A stretch of 64,000 bases of DNA from DATHBD01 sp035296325 (GTDB lineage Bacteria > Actinomycetota > Actinomycetes > Mycobacteriales > Micromonosporaceae): contig DATHBD010000051.1 of the NCBI GenBank assembly GCA_035296325.1, positions 310,001 through 374,000 of the forward strand, written 5' to 3'. Below the pieces are notes generated by a model. It ran no database searches, was not told the origin of the DNA, and was given only the letters and a program-made list of their open reading frames with translations. This document shows, in pieces, positions 23,777-30,916 of the stretch. The number at the start of each line of letters is the position of its first letter. Position 1 is the first letter of the stretch. Position numbers and translations under genes: made by a program.

Positions 23777-24835
23777 ATGCCAACCACTGCCACACCCGCA
23801 CTCGACAATGCCCGGATCGCGCGGATCAGTCCGCTGATCCCGCCCGCGTTGCTGCGCCACGAACTTCCGGCCGGTACGGCAGTCCAGGACACGGTCCTGC
23901 GGACCCGTACCGAGGTGGTCGACATCCTGGCCGGCCGCGACGATCGGCTGCTTGTCGTCGTGGGGCCGTGCTCCATCCACGACGTCGAGGCCGCACTGGA
24001 CTACGCGCACCGCCTGGCGCGGCTGGACCGGCTGCTCCGCGGGGAACTCCGGATCGTGATGCGCACCTACTTCGAGAAGCCGCGCACCACAACCGGCTGG
24101 AAAGGGCTCATCAACGACCCCGGCCTGCACGGCAGCTTCGACGTCAATGCCGGCCTACGGCTGGCGCGGCAGCTGCTGCTCGATGTCTGCGGACTGGGCC
24201 TTCCGGTGGGGTGCGAGTTCCTCGACCCGATCACGCCGCAGTTCATCGCCGATGTGGTGAGCTGGGGTTCCATCGGCGCCCGGACCGCGACCAGCCAGAT
24301 CCACCGGCAGCTGTGCAGCGGCCTGTCGATGCCGATCGGCATCAAGAACTCGACCTCGGGCGATGTCGGCGAGGCCGTCGACGCGGTGCGCGCCGCCGCG
24401 GCCAGCCACGTGTTCATGGGCATCAACGTCGACGGGCTTGCCGGCCTGGTCACGACGACCGGCAACCCGGACTGCCACGTCATCCTCCGCGGGGGTGCGA
24501 ACGGGCCGAACTACTCCGCTGCCGACACCTCCGACACGCTGCGGCGGCTGCGTACGGCCGGCCTGCCGGAGCGGGTACTCGTCGACGCCAGCCACGGCAA
24601 CAGCGGCAAGGACCACACCCGCCAGCCCGGGGTGGTCCGCGACCTGGCCGAGCGGATCGCGGGCGGCGAGCGCGGCGTTGTCGGGTTGATGATGGAGAGC
24701 TTCCTCGTCGCGGGGCGTCAGGAGCCGGGCCCGGCGATGACCCGGGGCCAGTCCATCACCGACGCCTGCATGGACTGGGACACCACCGCGGAACTGCTCA
24801 CCGACCTCGCGGCCGCGGTGCGGGCCCGCCGGTGA
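23777..24835 (+). CDS. 3-deoxy-7-phosphoheptulonate synthase, class I (AroG/F/H type)
   Basis: This enzyme condenses phosphoenolpyruvate and erythrose 4-phosphate to DAHP, the entry to the shikimate pathway. The 352 residues show the class I signature motifs LLVVVGPCSIHD, RIVMRTYFEKPRTTTGWKGLINDP, GARTATSQIHRQLCSGLSMPIGIKN, VDASHGNSGKDH and VVGLMMESFLVAGRQ. Actinobacteria normally rely on the class II enzyme, so this is a second isoenzyme or a dedicated supplier of aromatic precursors. The upstream Tyr-Trp-Phe leader suggests attenuation control. Confidence 0.94.
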   Translation: MPTTATPALDNARIARISPLIPPALLRHELPAGTAVQDTVLRTRTEVVDILAGRDDRLLVVVGPCSIHDVEAALDYAHRLARLDRLLRGELRIVMRTYFEKPRTTTGWKGLINDPGLHGSFDVNAGLRLARQLLLDVCGLGLPVGCEFLDPITPQFIADVVSWGSIGARTATSQIHRQLCSGLSMPIGIKNSTSGDVGEAVDAVRAAAASHVFMGINVDGLAGLVTTTGNPDCHVILRGGANGPNYSAADTSDTLRRLRTAGLPERVLVDASHGNSGKDHTRQPGVVRDLAERIAGGERGVVGLMMESFLVAGRQEPGPAMTRGQSITDACMDWDTTAELLTDLAAAVRARR

Positions 24836-24878
24836 CGCCCGCGCGGTCATGAGGTTGGCGACGATGGCGGACCGTACG

Positions 24879-25703
24879 CTACGCCGCCAGTCGGCGCAGT
24901 GCCTCCTGGGACAGCGAGCCCGGCTCGGTTGCGAACGTCACGAGCCACCGGTCGGCCTCTCCGCTGAGCTTCATGACGTCGATGGCGATCTCGATGTCAC
25001 CCGTCGTCGGGTGCCGCAGGCGGCAGGTGACGTTAGCCCAGTCCGCGACCTGATGCTCGGCCCAGAGTCGGCGGAAGTCGGCGCTGGATGCGTGCAACGA
25101 CTCGATCACGGCGACCACCTCGGGGTCGTGTGGATAACGGCCCAGGCACAACCGCAGGTACGCCACGTGTTGGCGGGCCAACGGTGCCCGATCCGGTTCG
25201 TCGATCATCGACCGGAACGGCCCGTCGAGGAGGACCAGGTGCGGCCAGGATCGCTGGGCGGGAGGCAGGGTGTCGAGGTCGCCCAGCAGCCCTCCGGCCG
25301 CCCCGTTCCAGGCCAGGATGTTGCCATGCCGACCGTGCACGAACGCGGGCACGTGCCCCATGCCCTCGATCAGGCACAGCAGGTCGGTCCGCACTTTCGG
25401 CTCACCCGGCCCGCGGTCGAGCCGCGGCGGGTGGATGAGGTTGGTCAGGTGCTCCCGCTCGTCGTCGGTCAACTGCAACGCCCGGGCGACGGCGGAGAGG
25501 ACCTCGGTCGACACATTGCCCCCGTGGCCCTGCTCCAGCCGGGTGTAGTGGGTGAGGCTCACCCCGGCGAGCTGCGCCAGCTCCTCACGACGCAGGCCCG
25601 GGACGCGGCGGCGCTCGCCGTATCGGGGCACGCCGACGCTCTCGGGCTGCAACCTGGCCCGGCGCGACTTCAGGAAGCCGGTCAACTCGGTACGGGTGTC
25701 CAC
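24879..25703 (-). CDS. XRE-type regulator with MmyB-like C-terminal domain
   Basis: From GTG 25703 the 274-residue protein starts VDTRTELTGFLKSRRARLQPESVG. It continues with the helix-turn-helix RRVPGLRREELAQLAGVSLTHYTRLEQGHGGNVSTEVLSAVARAL and an MmyB/MLTR ligand-binding domain (ILAWNGAAGGLLGDL...RQHVAYLRL). Such regulators bind fatty-acid-like or other hydrophobic ligands and typically control a divergent oxidoreductase gene. Here the MDR gene starts 80 bp away. The open frame continues past GTG 25703 into the intergenic region without conserved sequence. Confidence 0.9.
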   Translation of the reverse strand: MDTRTELTGFLKSRRARLQPESVGVPRYGERRRVPGLRREELAQLAGVSLTHYTRLEQGHGGNVSTEVLSAVARALQLTDDEREHLTNLIHPPRLDRGPGEPKVRTDLLCLIEGMGHVPAFVHGRHGNILAWNGAAGGLLGDLDTLPPAQRSWPHLVLLDGPFRSMIDEPDRAPLARQHVAYLRLCLGRYPHDPEVVAVIESLHASSADFRRLWAEHQVADWANVTCRLRHPTTGDIEIAIDVMKLSGEADRWLVTFATEPGSLSQEALRRLAA

Positions 25704-25782
25704 CGCGCCAAGGGTAGTCACCACGTGGGTACCCAACCCAGGGCCCTGGTTGTGCCACGATCCGGGTAGGACGCTGATCGGC

Positions 25783-26799
25783 ATGGCAAACAACCTCAGT
25801 AGCCGGGAGATCCGGCTGACCGGCCGCCCGTCCGGCGAGCCCGGCCCGCAGCATTTCCAGCTGGTCAGCGCCCCGGTGTCCCCCCTGACCGACGGGCAGA
25901 TCCTGGTCCGGAACACCTGGATGTCGGTCGATCCGTACATGCGCGGGCGGATGGACGACACGCCGTCCTATCTCCCCCCGTTCCAGGTTGGCGTGGCGCT
26001 GCAGGGCAGTGCCGTCGGCGAGGTCGTCGACTCCAGGTCCGACAGCATCCCGGTCGGCGCGACGGTGTCGCATTTCCTGGGCTGGCGGGACTACGCCGTC
26101 GTCGACGCCACGGCAGCGACCGTTGTGGACGTCACGGCCGTGCCGGCACAGACGTACCTCGGCGTGCTCGGCACCACCGGTCTCACCGCGTACGCGGCGC
26201 TCACCGAGGTCGCGCCCGTGCGCTCCGGTGACACCGTATTCGTGTCCGGCGCCGCCGGAGCGGTCGGCAGCGTCGCCGGTCAGGTCGCCCGCCTCCTCGG
26301 TGCCGGCACGGTGATCGGCTCGGCCGGTGGTCCGGACAAGGCCAAGAAGCTCACCACCGACTTCGGCTTCGATGTGGGCATCGACCACCAGGCCGGCCCG
26401 ATCGCCCAGCAGCTTGCCCGAGCGGCCCCGGAGGGCATCGACGTGTATGTCGACAACGTGGGCGGTGACCACCTGGCCGCCGCGATCGCCGCCGGGCGGG
26501 CCGGCGCACGAATTGCGCTCGTCGGCGCGGTCAGCTCCTACAACGCGACGGCGCCCGTTCCCGGTCCGGACAATCTCTTCCAGGCGTACTGGAAGGAGAT
26601 GACCCTGCGCGGCATCCTTGTGACCTCCTACTTTCACCGCTTCCCCGAGTGGATCGAACGGGCGGGCAACTGGCTGCGGGACGGATCGCTGCACACCGCC
26701 GAAACCGTGGTCGACGGCCTGGAGCAGGCCCCGGACGCATTCCTCGGTGTGCTCCGCGGCGCGAACACCGGCAAGATGCTCGTCCGCCTCGGCGACTGA
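25783..26799 (+). CDS. NADP-dependent MDR oxidoreductase (PTGR/CurA-like)
   Basis: A 338-residue zinc-free medium-chain reductase begins MANNLSSREIRLTGRPSGEP. The signatures MSVDPYMRGRMDD, GVLGTTGLTAYAALTEVA and VFVSGAAGAVGSVAGQVARLLGA (NADPH-binding glycine motif) are those of prostaglandin-reductase/curcumin-reductase-like proteins that reduce alpha,beta-unsaturated carbonyls. It is transcribed divergently from the XRE/MmyB regulator, which probably controls it. The substrate is unknown. Confidence 0.9.
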   Translation: MANNLSSREIRLTGRPSGEPGPQHFQLVSAPVSPLTDGQILVRNTWMSVDPYMRGRMDDTPSYLPPFQVGVALQGSAVGEVVDSRSDSIPVGATVSHFLGWRDYAVVDATAATVVDVTAVPAQTYLGVLGTTGLTAYAALTEVAPVRSGDTVFVSGAAGAVGSVAGQVARLLGAGTVIGSAGGPDKAKKLTTDFGFDVGIDHQAGPIAQQLARAAPEGIDVYVDNVGGDHLAAAIAAGRAGARIALVGAVSSYNATAPVPGPDNLFQAYWKEMTLRGILVTSYFHRFPEWIERAGNWLRDGSLHTAETVVDGLEQAPDAFLGVLRGANTGKMLVRLGD

Positions 26800-26894
26800 C
26801 GAGCGCCGATCGCCATCATCGCGCAGGCCTTCGAGCGGCGGGCCGCGTGCGCGTCCCGATCCGCGTCGGTGACGGGAGGATCCAGCGCTCAGGT

Positions 26895-27668
26895 CTACTC
26901 GTCCGGCAGGGTGAGCACGAGCGGGCCGGCTTCGGTGATGGCCACAGTGTGCTCATGGTGTGCGGTGCGTGCGGAATTGCTGCTGCGTAAGGTCCAGCCA
27001 TCCGCATCGACGACGATGGTGCGGGTTCCGACCATCACCCAGGGTTCGAGTGCGAGGACGAGTCCGGGGCGCAACTGGTATCCCCGGCCCGGCTGTCCGG
27101 CGTTGGGTACGTGGGGGTCCTGATGCATGGTCCGGCCCACGCCGTGGCCGCCGAACTCGGTGTTGACGCGGTAGCCGGCGCTGGTGAGCGTCGCGCCGAT
27201 GGCGGCCGAGATGTCCCCGAGGCGATAGTCCGGGGTACACCGACGGACGGCGTTGTCGAGGGCCGTCCGCGTGGTGTCGATGAGGTGCTGGTCGGCCGGG
27301 TCGGCGGGATCGCCGACGACGAAGGTGATCGCACTGTCGGCAACCCATCCGTTCACGGATGCCGCGAAGTCCAGGCTGAGCAGGTCCCCGTTGCGCAGGG
27401 TGTAGTCGTGGGGCAGGCCGTGCAGGACCGCGTCGTTCACCGACGTGCAGATCACCTTGCCGAAGGGCCCCCGACCGAAGGCGGGGGCGTAGTTCAGGTA
27501 GCAGGAGACGGCGTTGCGGCGGCGGATGAACTCGCCGGCCCAGGCGTCGATGTCCAGGAGGTTGACTCCCGGCTCGACGCGACGCCGTAGGCCCTGCAGC
27601 ACGTCGGCGACGAAACGCCCGGCGGGACGCATCTGTTCGATCTCAGCCGGCGAAAGCAATTCGATCAA
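26895..27668 (-). CDS. map: methionine aminopeptidase, type I (probable second copy)
   Basis: MetAP removes the initiator methionine. All five metal ligands are identifiable: Asp in LLSLDFAASV, Asp in WVADSAITF, His in GGHGVGRTMHQDPHVPN, Glu in LALEPWVM and Glu in TAHHEHTVAIT. The length, 257 residues, is normal. The start is a TTG at 27668 after a GGGGGGA site. It is divergent from the small XRE gene and away from the ribosomal-protein locus where the main map gene normally lies. It is therefore likely a paralogue with a special or stress role. Confidence 0.92.
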   Translation of the reverse strand: MIELLSPAEIEQMRPAGRFVADVLQGLRRRVEPGVNLLDIDAWAGEFIRRRNAVSCYLNYAPAFGRGPFGKVICTSVNDAVLHGLPHDYTLRNGDLLSLDFAASVNGWVADSAITFVVGDPADPADQHLIDTTRTALDNAVRRCTPDYRLGDISAAIGATLTSAGYRVNTEFGGHGVGRTMHQDPHVPNAGQPGRGYQLRPGLVLALEPWVMVGTRTIVVDADGWTLRSSNSARTAHHEHTVAITEAGPLVLTLPDE

Positions 27669-27706
27669 GGTGTCCCCCCGGAGTAGGACTTGCGCGGTCG
27701 AATAAC

Positions 27707-27718
27707 AATACCGGTATT
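27707..27718. promoter_or_regulatory. palindromic operator AATACCGGTATT between map and xre
   Basis: This perfect 12-bp palindrome lies 11 bp upstream of the xre ATG and 38 bp upstream of the map start. It ends on the first base of the xre -10 box. In this GC-rich genome an AT-flanked palindrome in a divergent promoter is a good operator candidate, most simply for autoregulation by the XRE protein. Related ACCGGTAC elements recur at 28045 and 28145. Confidence 0.6.
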
Positions 27719-27723
27719 ACTAT
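27718..27723 (+). promoter_or_regulatory. -10 box for a leaderless xre transcript
   Basis: TACTAT at 27718-27723 ends six bases before the ATG at 27730, so transcription would start at the A of the ATG. This fits leaderless expression of the XRE gene, which has no ribosome-binding site. No convincing -35 element is seen. Confidence 0.5.
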
Positions 27724-27729
27724 ACGGAC

Positions 27730-28002
27730 ATGGTGCGGGAACCGTTGACCGAGCAGGAGATCACCCAGGGGCGCCGAGTCGGTGCCCTGCTACGTGCGGC
27801 GCGCGGTCCGCGCACGCTCAGCGCCGTCGCGCGCGGCGCCGGACTCTCCGTGGAGACCCTTCGCAAGATCGAGACTGGTCGGATTCCCACCCCGGCGTTC
27901 GTCACGGTTGCCGCTCTGGCTACCGAGCTGGAACTGTCTCTGGACGAGATCTGGCGGGCCGCCCGGGAAGAGGCAACGCACGCGCGGCCCGCCGCTTCGT
28001 AG
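27730..28002 (+). CDS. small XRE-family transcriptional regulator
   Basis: A 90-residue protein consists almost entirely of one helix-turn-helix: GRRVGALLRAARGPRTLSAVARGAGLSVETLRKIETGRIPTPAFVTVAALATELELSLDEIW. It starts MVREPLTEQEITQ and has no ligand-binding domain. It lies between the divergent map gene and the downstream AAA/vWA operon. Palindromes centred on ACCGGT on both sides of it make it the likely repressor of itself, map and perhaps the operon; this is inference. Confidence 0.85.
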   Translation: MVREPLTEQEITQGRRVGALLRAARGPRTLSAVARGAGLSVETLRKIETGRIPTPAFVTVAALATELELSLDEIWRAAREEATHARPAAS

Positions 28003-28044
28003 ACGCAACCCCCTGGTCCTGGCTGGCCATACCCACGACGGTAA

Positions 28045-28062
28045 ACCGGTACCCGGTACCGG
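28045..28062. promoter_or_regulatory. overlapping ACCGGTAC / CCGGTACCGG palindromes
   Basis: Downstream of xre, ACCGGTAC (28045-28052) is directly followed by the perfect palindrome CCGGTACCGG (28053-28062). These share the ACCGGTA core with the xre operator at 27707-27718 and lie in the 226-bp gap before the operon's first gene. They are possible operator sites for the same regulator. Confidence 0.4.
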
Positions 28063-28144
28063 ATGCGGGTCACGGCCCTACCGCACTCGTGCGCCGGTCG
28101 ACACCGCGCCTCCCCCGCTGTCCCGAAGCTGGGCATCCTGGCTG

Positions 28145-28167
28145 ACCGGTACCAGACGTTGTAGAAT
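28145..28167 (+). promoter_or_regulatory. putative operon promoter with ACCGGTACC element
   Basis: A -10-like TAGAAT at 28162-28167 lies 61 bp before the first gene's ATG (28229). The element ACCGGTACC (28145-28153), the third occurrence of this core, sits just upstream where the -35 region would be. A repressor bound there would block RNA polymerase. The -35 hexamer itself is weak. Confidence 0.4.
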
Positions 28168-28228
28168 CTCCGCCGATGAATACCTTCTGCAGAAGATCGG
28201 AGGTCCTGTCCGCAACCGGTGAGTGCTG

Positions 28229-29602
28229 ATGCACTCATGGACCGCGGAGCGGGATTCCCGCCTTTCCCTCTGGCTGCGCGTGCGCGAGTTCGCCGTGCCG
28301 CCGTCCATGATCGAGTCCGCGACTGCCCGCCGCTCCGTCGGCGACTGGGCCGGGGCATGCGCCGCCGCAGGCGTCGACGTCGATCTGAATCTGCGCTCCG
28401 CGGCACGCGTCCACGGGCAGGCGCTCGCCACACAGGTCCGGGCCGATCTCCGCTGCCTGGCTCCTGATCTGTTGCGCTGGCACCTGCCGAGGATCGCTCC
28501 CGACGGGTTGCTGCGCCCGGGCCTGACGGTCTCGCTGGCCCGGTACCGGTCCGCCGCCGAGGACGGCAGCGGCCGGTTGCACCTCGTCGCCCGGACTCCG
28601 CCGGCGTGGGCGGATGCCGGGCAGCGGATCAGCCTCGCCCTGTGGGACGGGTCAGGTTCCCGGGCGGGACCGTGTCGCGATCCGCACCCCCGCCCCAATC
28701 GCCGATTCCGCTTCGACCTGCACCGCCACCTGTGGGACGCGCGCAGGTCAGGTGAGCTGCGGGGCCGGTCAGCGGCAGACCAGCTGCCCACGGGTGGCGG
28801 TCCCGACCCGATCCTGGATCCACCGGGACTGTGGCCGCCGGTGCCGGGCTGCGCCGTGGACCGATGGGCCGCCGAGGCGGGCATCCTGCTCCGCGCGGAG
28901 AGGGCAGCCGGCCGCGCCGTCGCGGTGCGCCTGGCGACCCGACATCAGCTGGTGCTCCACCTGGCCGCGGACACCATGGAAGTCTCCGCGGTGGCCGCAG
29001 GTGGGCGCGCCGCCGCGTTGCCGATGCTGCCCGATGCGGCGACGTGGGTGCCTCCCGACCTCGAGTTGCTCCGTGCCGGGCTGATCGACGCCGATCGGCT
29101 GCATCCACTGGTCGCGACGGCGCTCGTCCCGGACCGTCCACTCATCGGCGCGCGGCGGACACCGGACCGTGCGGGGAGTACGCGCATCGTCGAGTGCCGT
29201 GGCGCCAGGCACCGGATCGGCCCCGTCGACGGAGTACTCGTCCCGCTGGACCACGACCCCGCCGAGATCCGCCGCGAGGAGCTGCTGGCCGGTTTGACCG
29301 GCACGCCCGTGCCCTGCCTGCAGGAGATCGACCGGACGCACCGGCGCCCGGAGTGCCTCGTCGACGTGCGCGCCCGCCTCGACCACGGCGACACGGCCGG
29401 TGCCCTGGCCGCGGTGGAGGCTCTGCTCGGACCCGGCGCACTCCTGCGCAACGGCGCCCTGCGGGAGGAGCTGGAGACAGCCGCGCTCCGGCAGATCTCG
29501 TACGGGCTGTTCCGGGCCGGACTTGCCGGGTTCGGGCCGCTCCCCACCGCACCGCACCGCCACTCCGGCGACCGCGCCCGCCGGCGCCACGCAATCCGCT
29601 GA
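28229..29602 (+). CDS. unknown protein, first gene of the AAA+/vWA operon
   Basis: I do not recognise this 457-residue protein. It is soluble, rich in Arg, Ala and Leu, with no signal peptide or membrane segment. Distinctive stretches are RRSVGDWAGACAAAGVDVD near the N terminus, FRFDLHRHLWDARRSGELR in the middle, and CLQEIDRTHRRPECLVDVRARLDHGDTAGALAAVEALLG near the C terminus. ATG 28229 is chosen because GGTGAG sits five bases upstream; a GTG at 28223 is in frame. It ends 45 bp before the ATPase gene. By analogy with other MoxR/vWA operons it may be a substrate or effector partner, but this is inference. Confidence 0.75.
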   Translation: MHSWTAERDSRLSLWLRVREFAVPPSMIESATARRSVGDWAGACAAAGVDVDLNLRSAARVHGQALATQVRADLRCLAPDLLRWHLPRIAPDGLLRPGLTVSLARYRSAAEDGSGRLHLVARTPPAWADAGQRISLALWDGSGSRAGPCRDPHPRPNRRFRFDLHRHLWDARRSGELRGRSAADQLPTGGGPDPILDPPGLWPPVPGCAVDRWAAEAGILLRAERAAGRAVAVRLATRHQLVLHLAADTMEVSAVAAGGRAAALPMLPDAATWVPPDLELLRAGLIDADRLHPLVATALVPDRPLIGARRTPDRAGSTRIVECRGARHRIGPVDGVLVPLDHDPAEIRREELLAGLTGTPVPCLQEIDRTHRRPECLVDVRARLDHGDTAGALAAVEALLGPGALLRNGALREELETAALRQISYGLFRAGLAGFGPLPTAPHRHSGDRARRRHAIR

Positions 29603-29647
29603 ACCGCGGACCTCATCCGCCCACTCGAACCCCACAGGTGATCACAC

Positions 29648-30916
29648 GTGCTGACTTCTGTCCCGTCCGCATTTCCCTCGACTGCCACCGGCTCGCACTG
29701 CGGTCCGGTCCACGCCCCCCGGCTCGACGTCGCCGCCGATCTGTTGGCCCTCCTCCACGACACCGCCACCGAGCCGCGTCCCGACACGCAACTGGAGGCG
29801 CTGACCCTCGCGGTGGCCGCCGACCTCCCCGTGTTGTTGTGGGGGGAGCCTGGGATCGGCAAGACCGCGGCCCTGACACAGCTCGCCGCGGCACTTGATC
29901 TGCCGCTGACCACGGTGATCGCCAGCGTTCACGAACCGTCCGACTTCGCAGGGCTACCCGTGGTCGGCGACGACCCTGCGGTCCAGGGTGTCCCGATGGC
30001 TCCACCCGACTGGGCGGTGCGGCTGGTCCGGGCCGGCCGAGGGCTGCTCTTCCTGGACGAGCTGTCCACGGCGCCCCCTGCCGTCCAGGCCGCCCTACTC
30101 CGCGTCGTGCTCGAGCGGCGGGTCGGGGCCCTACGACTGCCACCCGGTGTCCGGATCGTGGCCGCCGCCAATCCGCGCTCCTCAGCGGCCGACGGCTGGG
30201 AGCTGAGTGCCCCTCTGGCCAACCGGTTCGTCCACCTGCAATGGACCTTCGACCACGAGGTCGTGGTGCGTGGCCTTGGCGGGACCTGGCCCGTGGCGAC
30301 GCCGCCACGGCTCGACCCGCGGCGATTGTCCGAGGCCGTGACGTTCGCCCGCCGAGCGGTGTGCGGATTCCTCACCGCCCGCCCCGCGCTGGTACACCGG
30401 CTACCCAACAACGAAGCCCGCCGGGGCGGGCCCTGGCCGTCACCGCGAAGCTGGGACATGACGCTGTCCCTCATCGCCTTCGCCACTGCGGCCGACACCT
30501 CCCGGGAAGTACTGTCCATGCTGGTCAGGGGCACTGTGGGCGACGGCCCCGGGCTGGAGCTGCTGGCCAGCCTGGACCGGATGGACCTGCCGGACCCCGA
30601 GGCGCTGCTGGCCGACCCGGCGCGGGCCGACCTGCCGGAACGGGGTGACCTACGCCAGGCCGTGCTCGACGGCGTGGTGGAGGCGGTCCGGAAACGTCCG
30701 GAGAAGTCGCGCTGGGACGCGGCGTGGGCCCTGCTGGTCCGCGCGATGGAGACCGGAGCTCCGGACCTCGTGGTCGTGCCCGCGACAGCGCTCGCGGCCC
30801 TGCGCGAACCGCAATGGGAGGTCCCGGCGTCGATCGACAGGCTGGCCGGGGCGGTGTCGCTGAGCCGACATGCGGACCGGGCCGCGGCGCGGGTAGCCGC
30901 CGGGATCGGCCGATGA
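29648..30916 (+). CDS. MoxR-type AAA+ ATPase
   Basis: The 422-residue protein has Walker A GEPGIGKT at 66-73 and Walker B GLLFLDELS with catalytic Asp-Glu at about 137-138. Sensor 1 is VAAANPRSSA and the arginine finger is SAPLANRFVHL, all typical of the MoxR/AAA_5 clade. The C-terminal lid is helical. Start GTG 29648 follows AGGTGA. MoxR ATPases act as chaperone-like remodelers together with vWA partners (the RavA-ViaA and MoxR-CoxE types are known). Its stop overlaps the start of the vWA gene (ATGA), indicating equimolar coupled synthesis. Confidence 0.92.
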   Translation: MLTSVPSAFPSTATGSHCGPVHAPRLDVAADLLALLHDTATEPRPDTQLEALTLAVAADLPVLLWGEPGIGKTAALTQLAAALDLPLTTVIASVHEPSDFAGLPVVGDDPAVQGVPMAPPDWAVRLVRAGRGLLFLDELSTAPPAVQAALLRVVLERRVGALRLPPGVRIVAAANPRSSAADGWELSAPLANRFVHLQWTFDHEVVVRGLGGTWPVATPPRLDPRRLSEAVTFARRAVCGFLTARPALVHRLPNNEARRGGPWPSPRSWDMTLSLIAFATAADTSREVLSMLVRGTVGDGPGLELLASLDRMDLPDPEALLADPARADLPERGDLRQAVLDGVVEAVRKRPEKSRWDAAWALLVRAMETGAPDLVVVPATALAALREPQWEVPASIDRLAGAVSLSRHADRAAARVAAGIGR

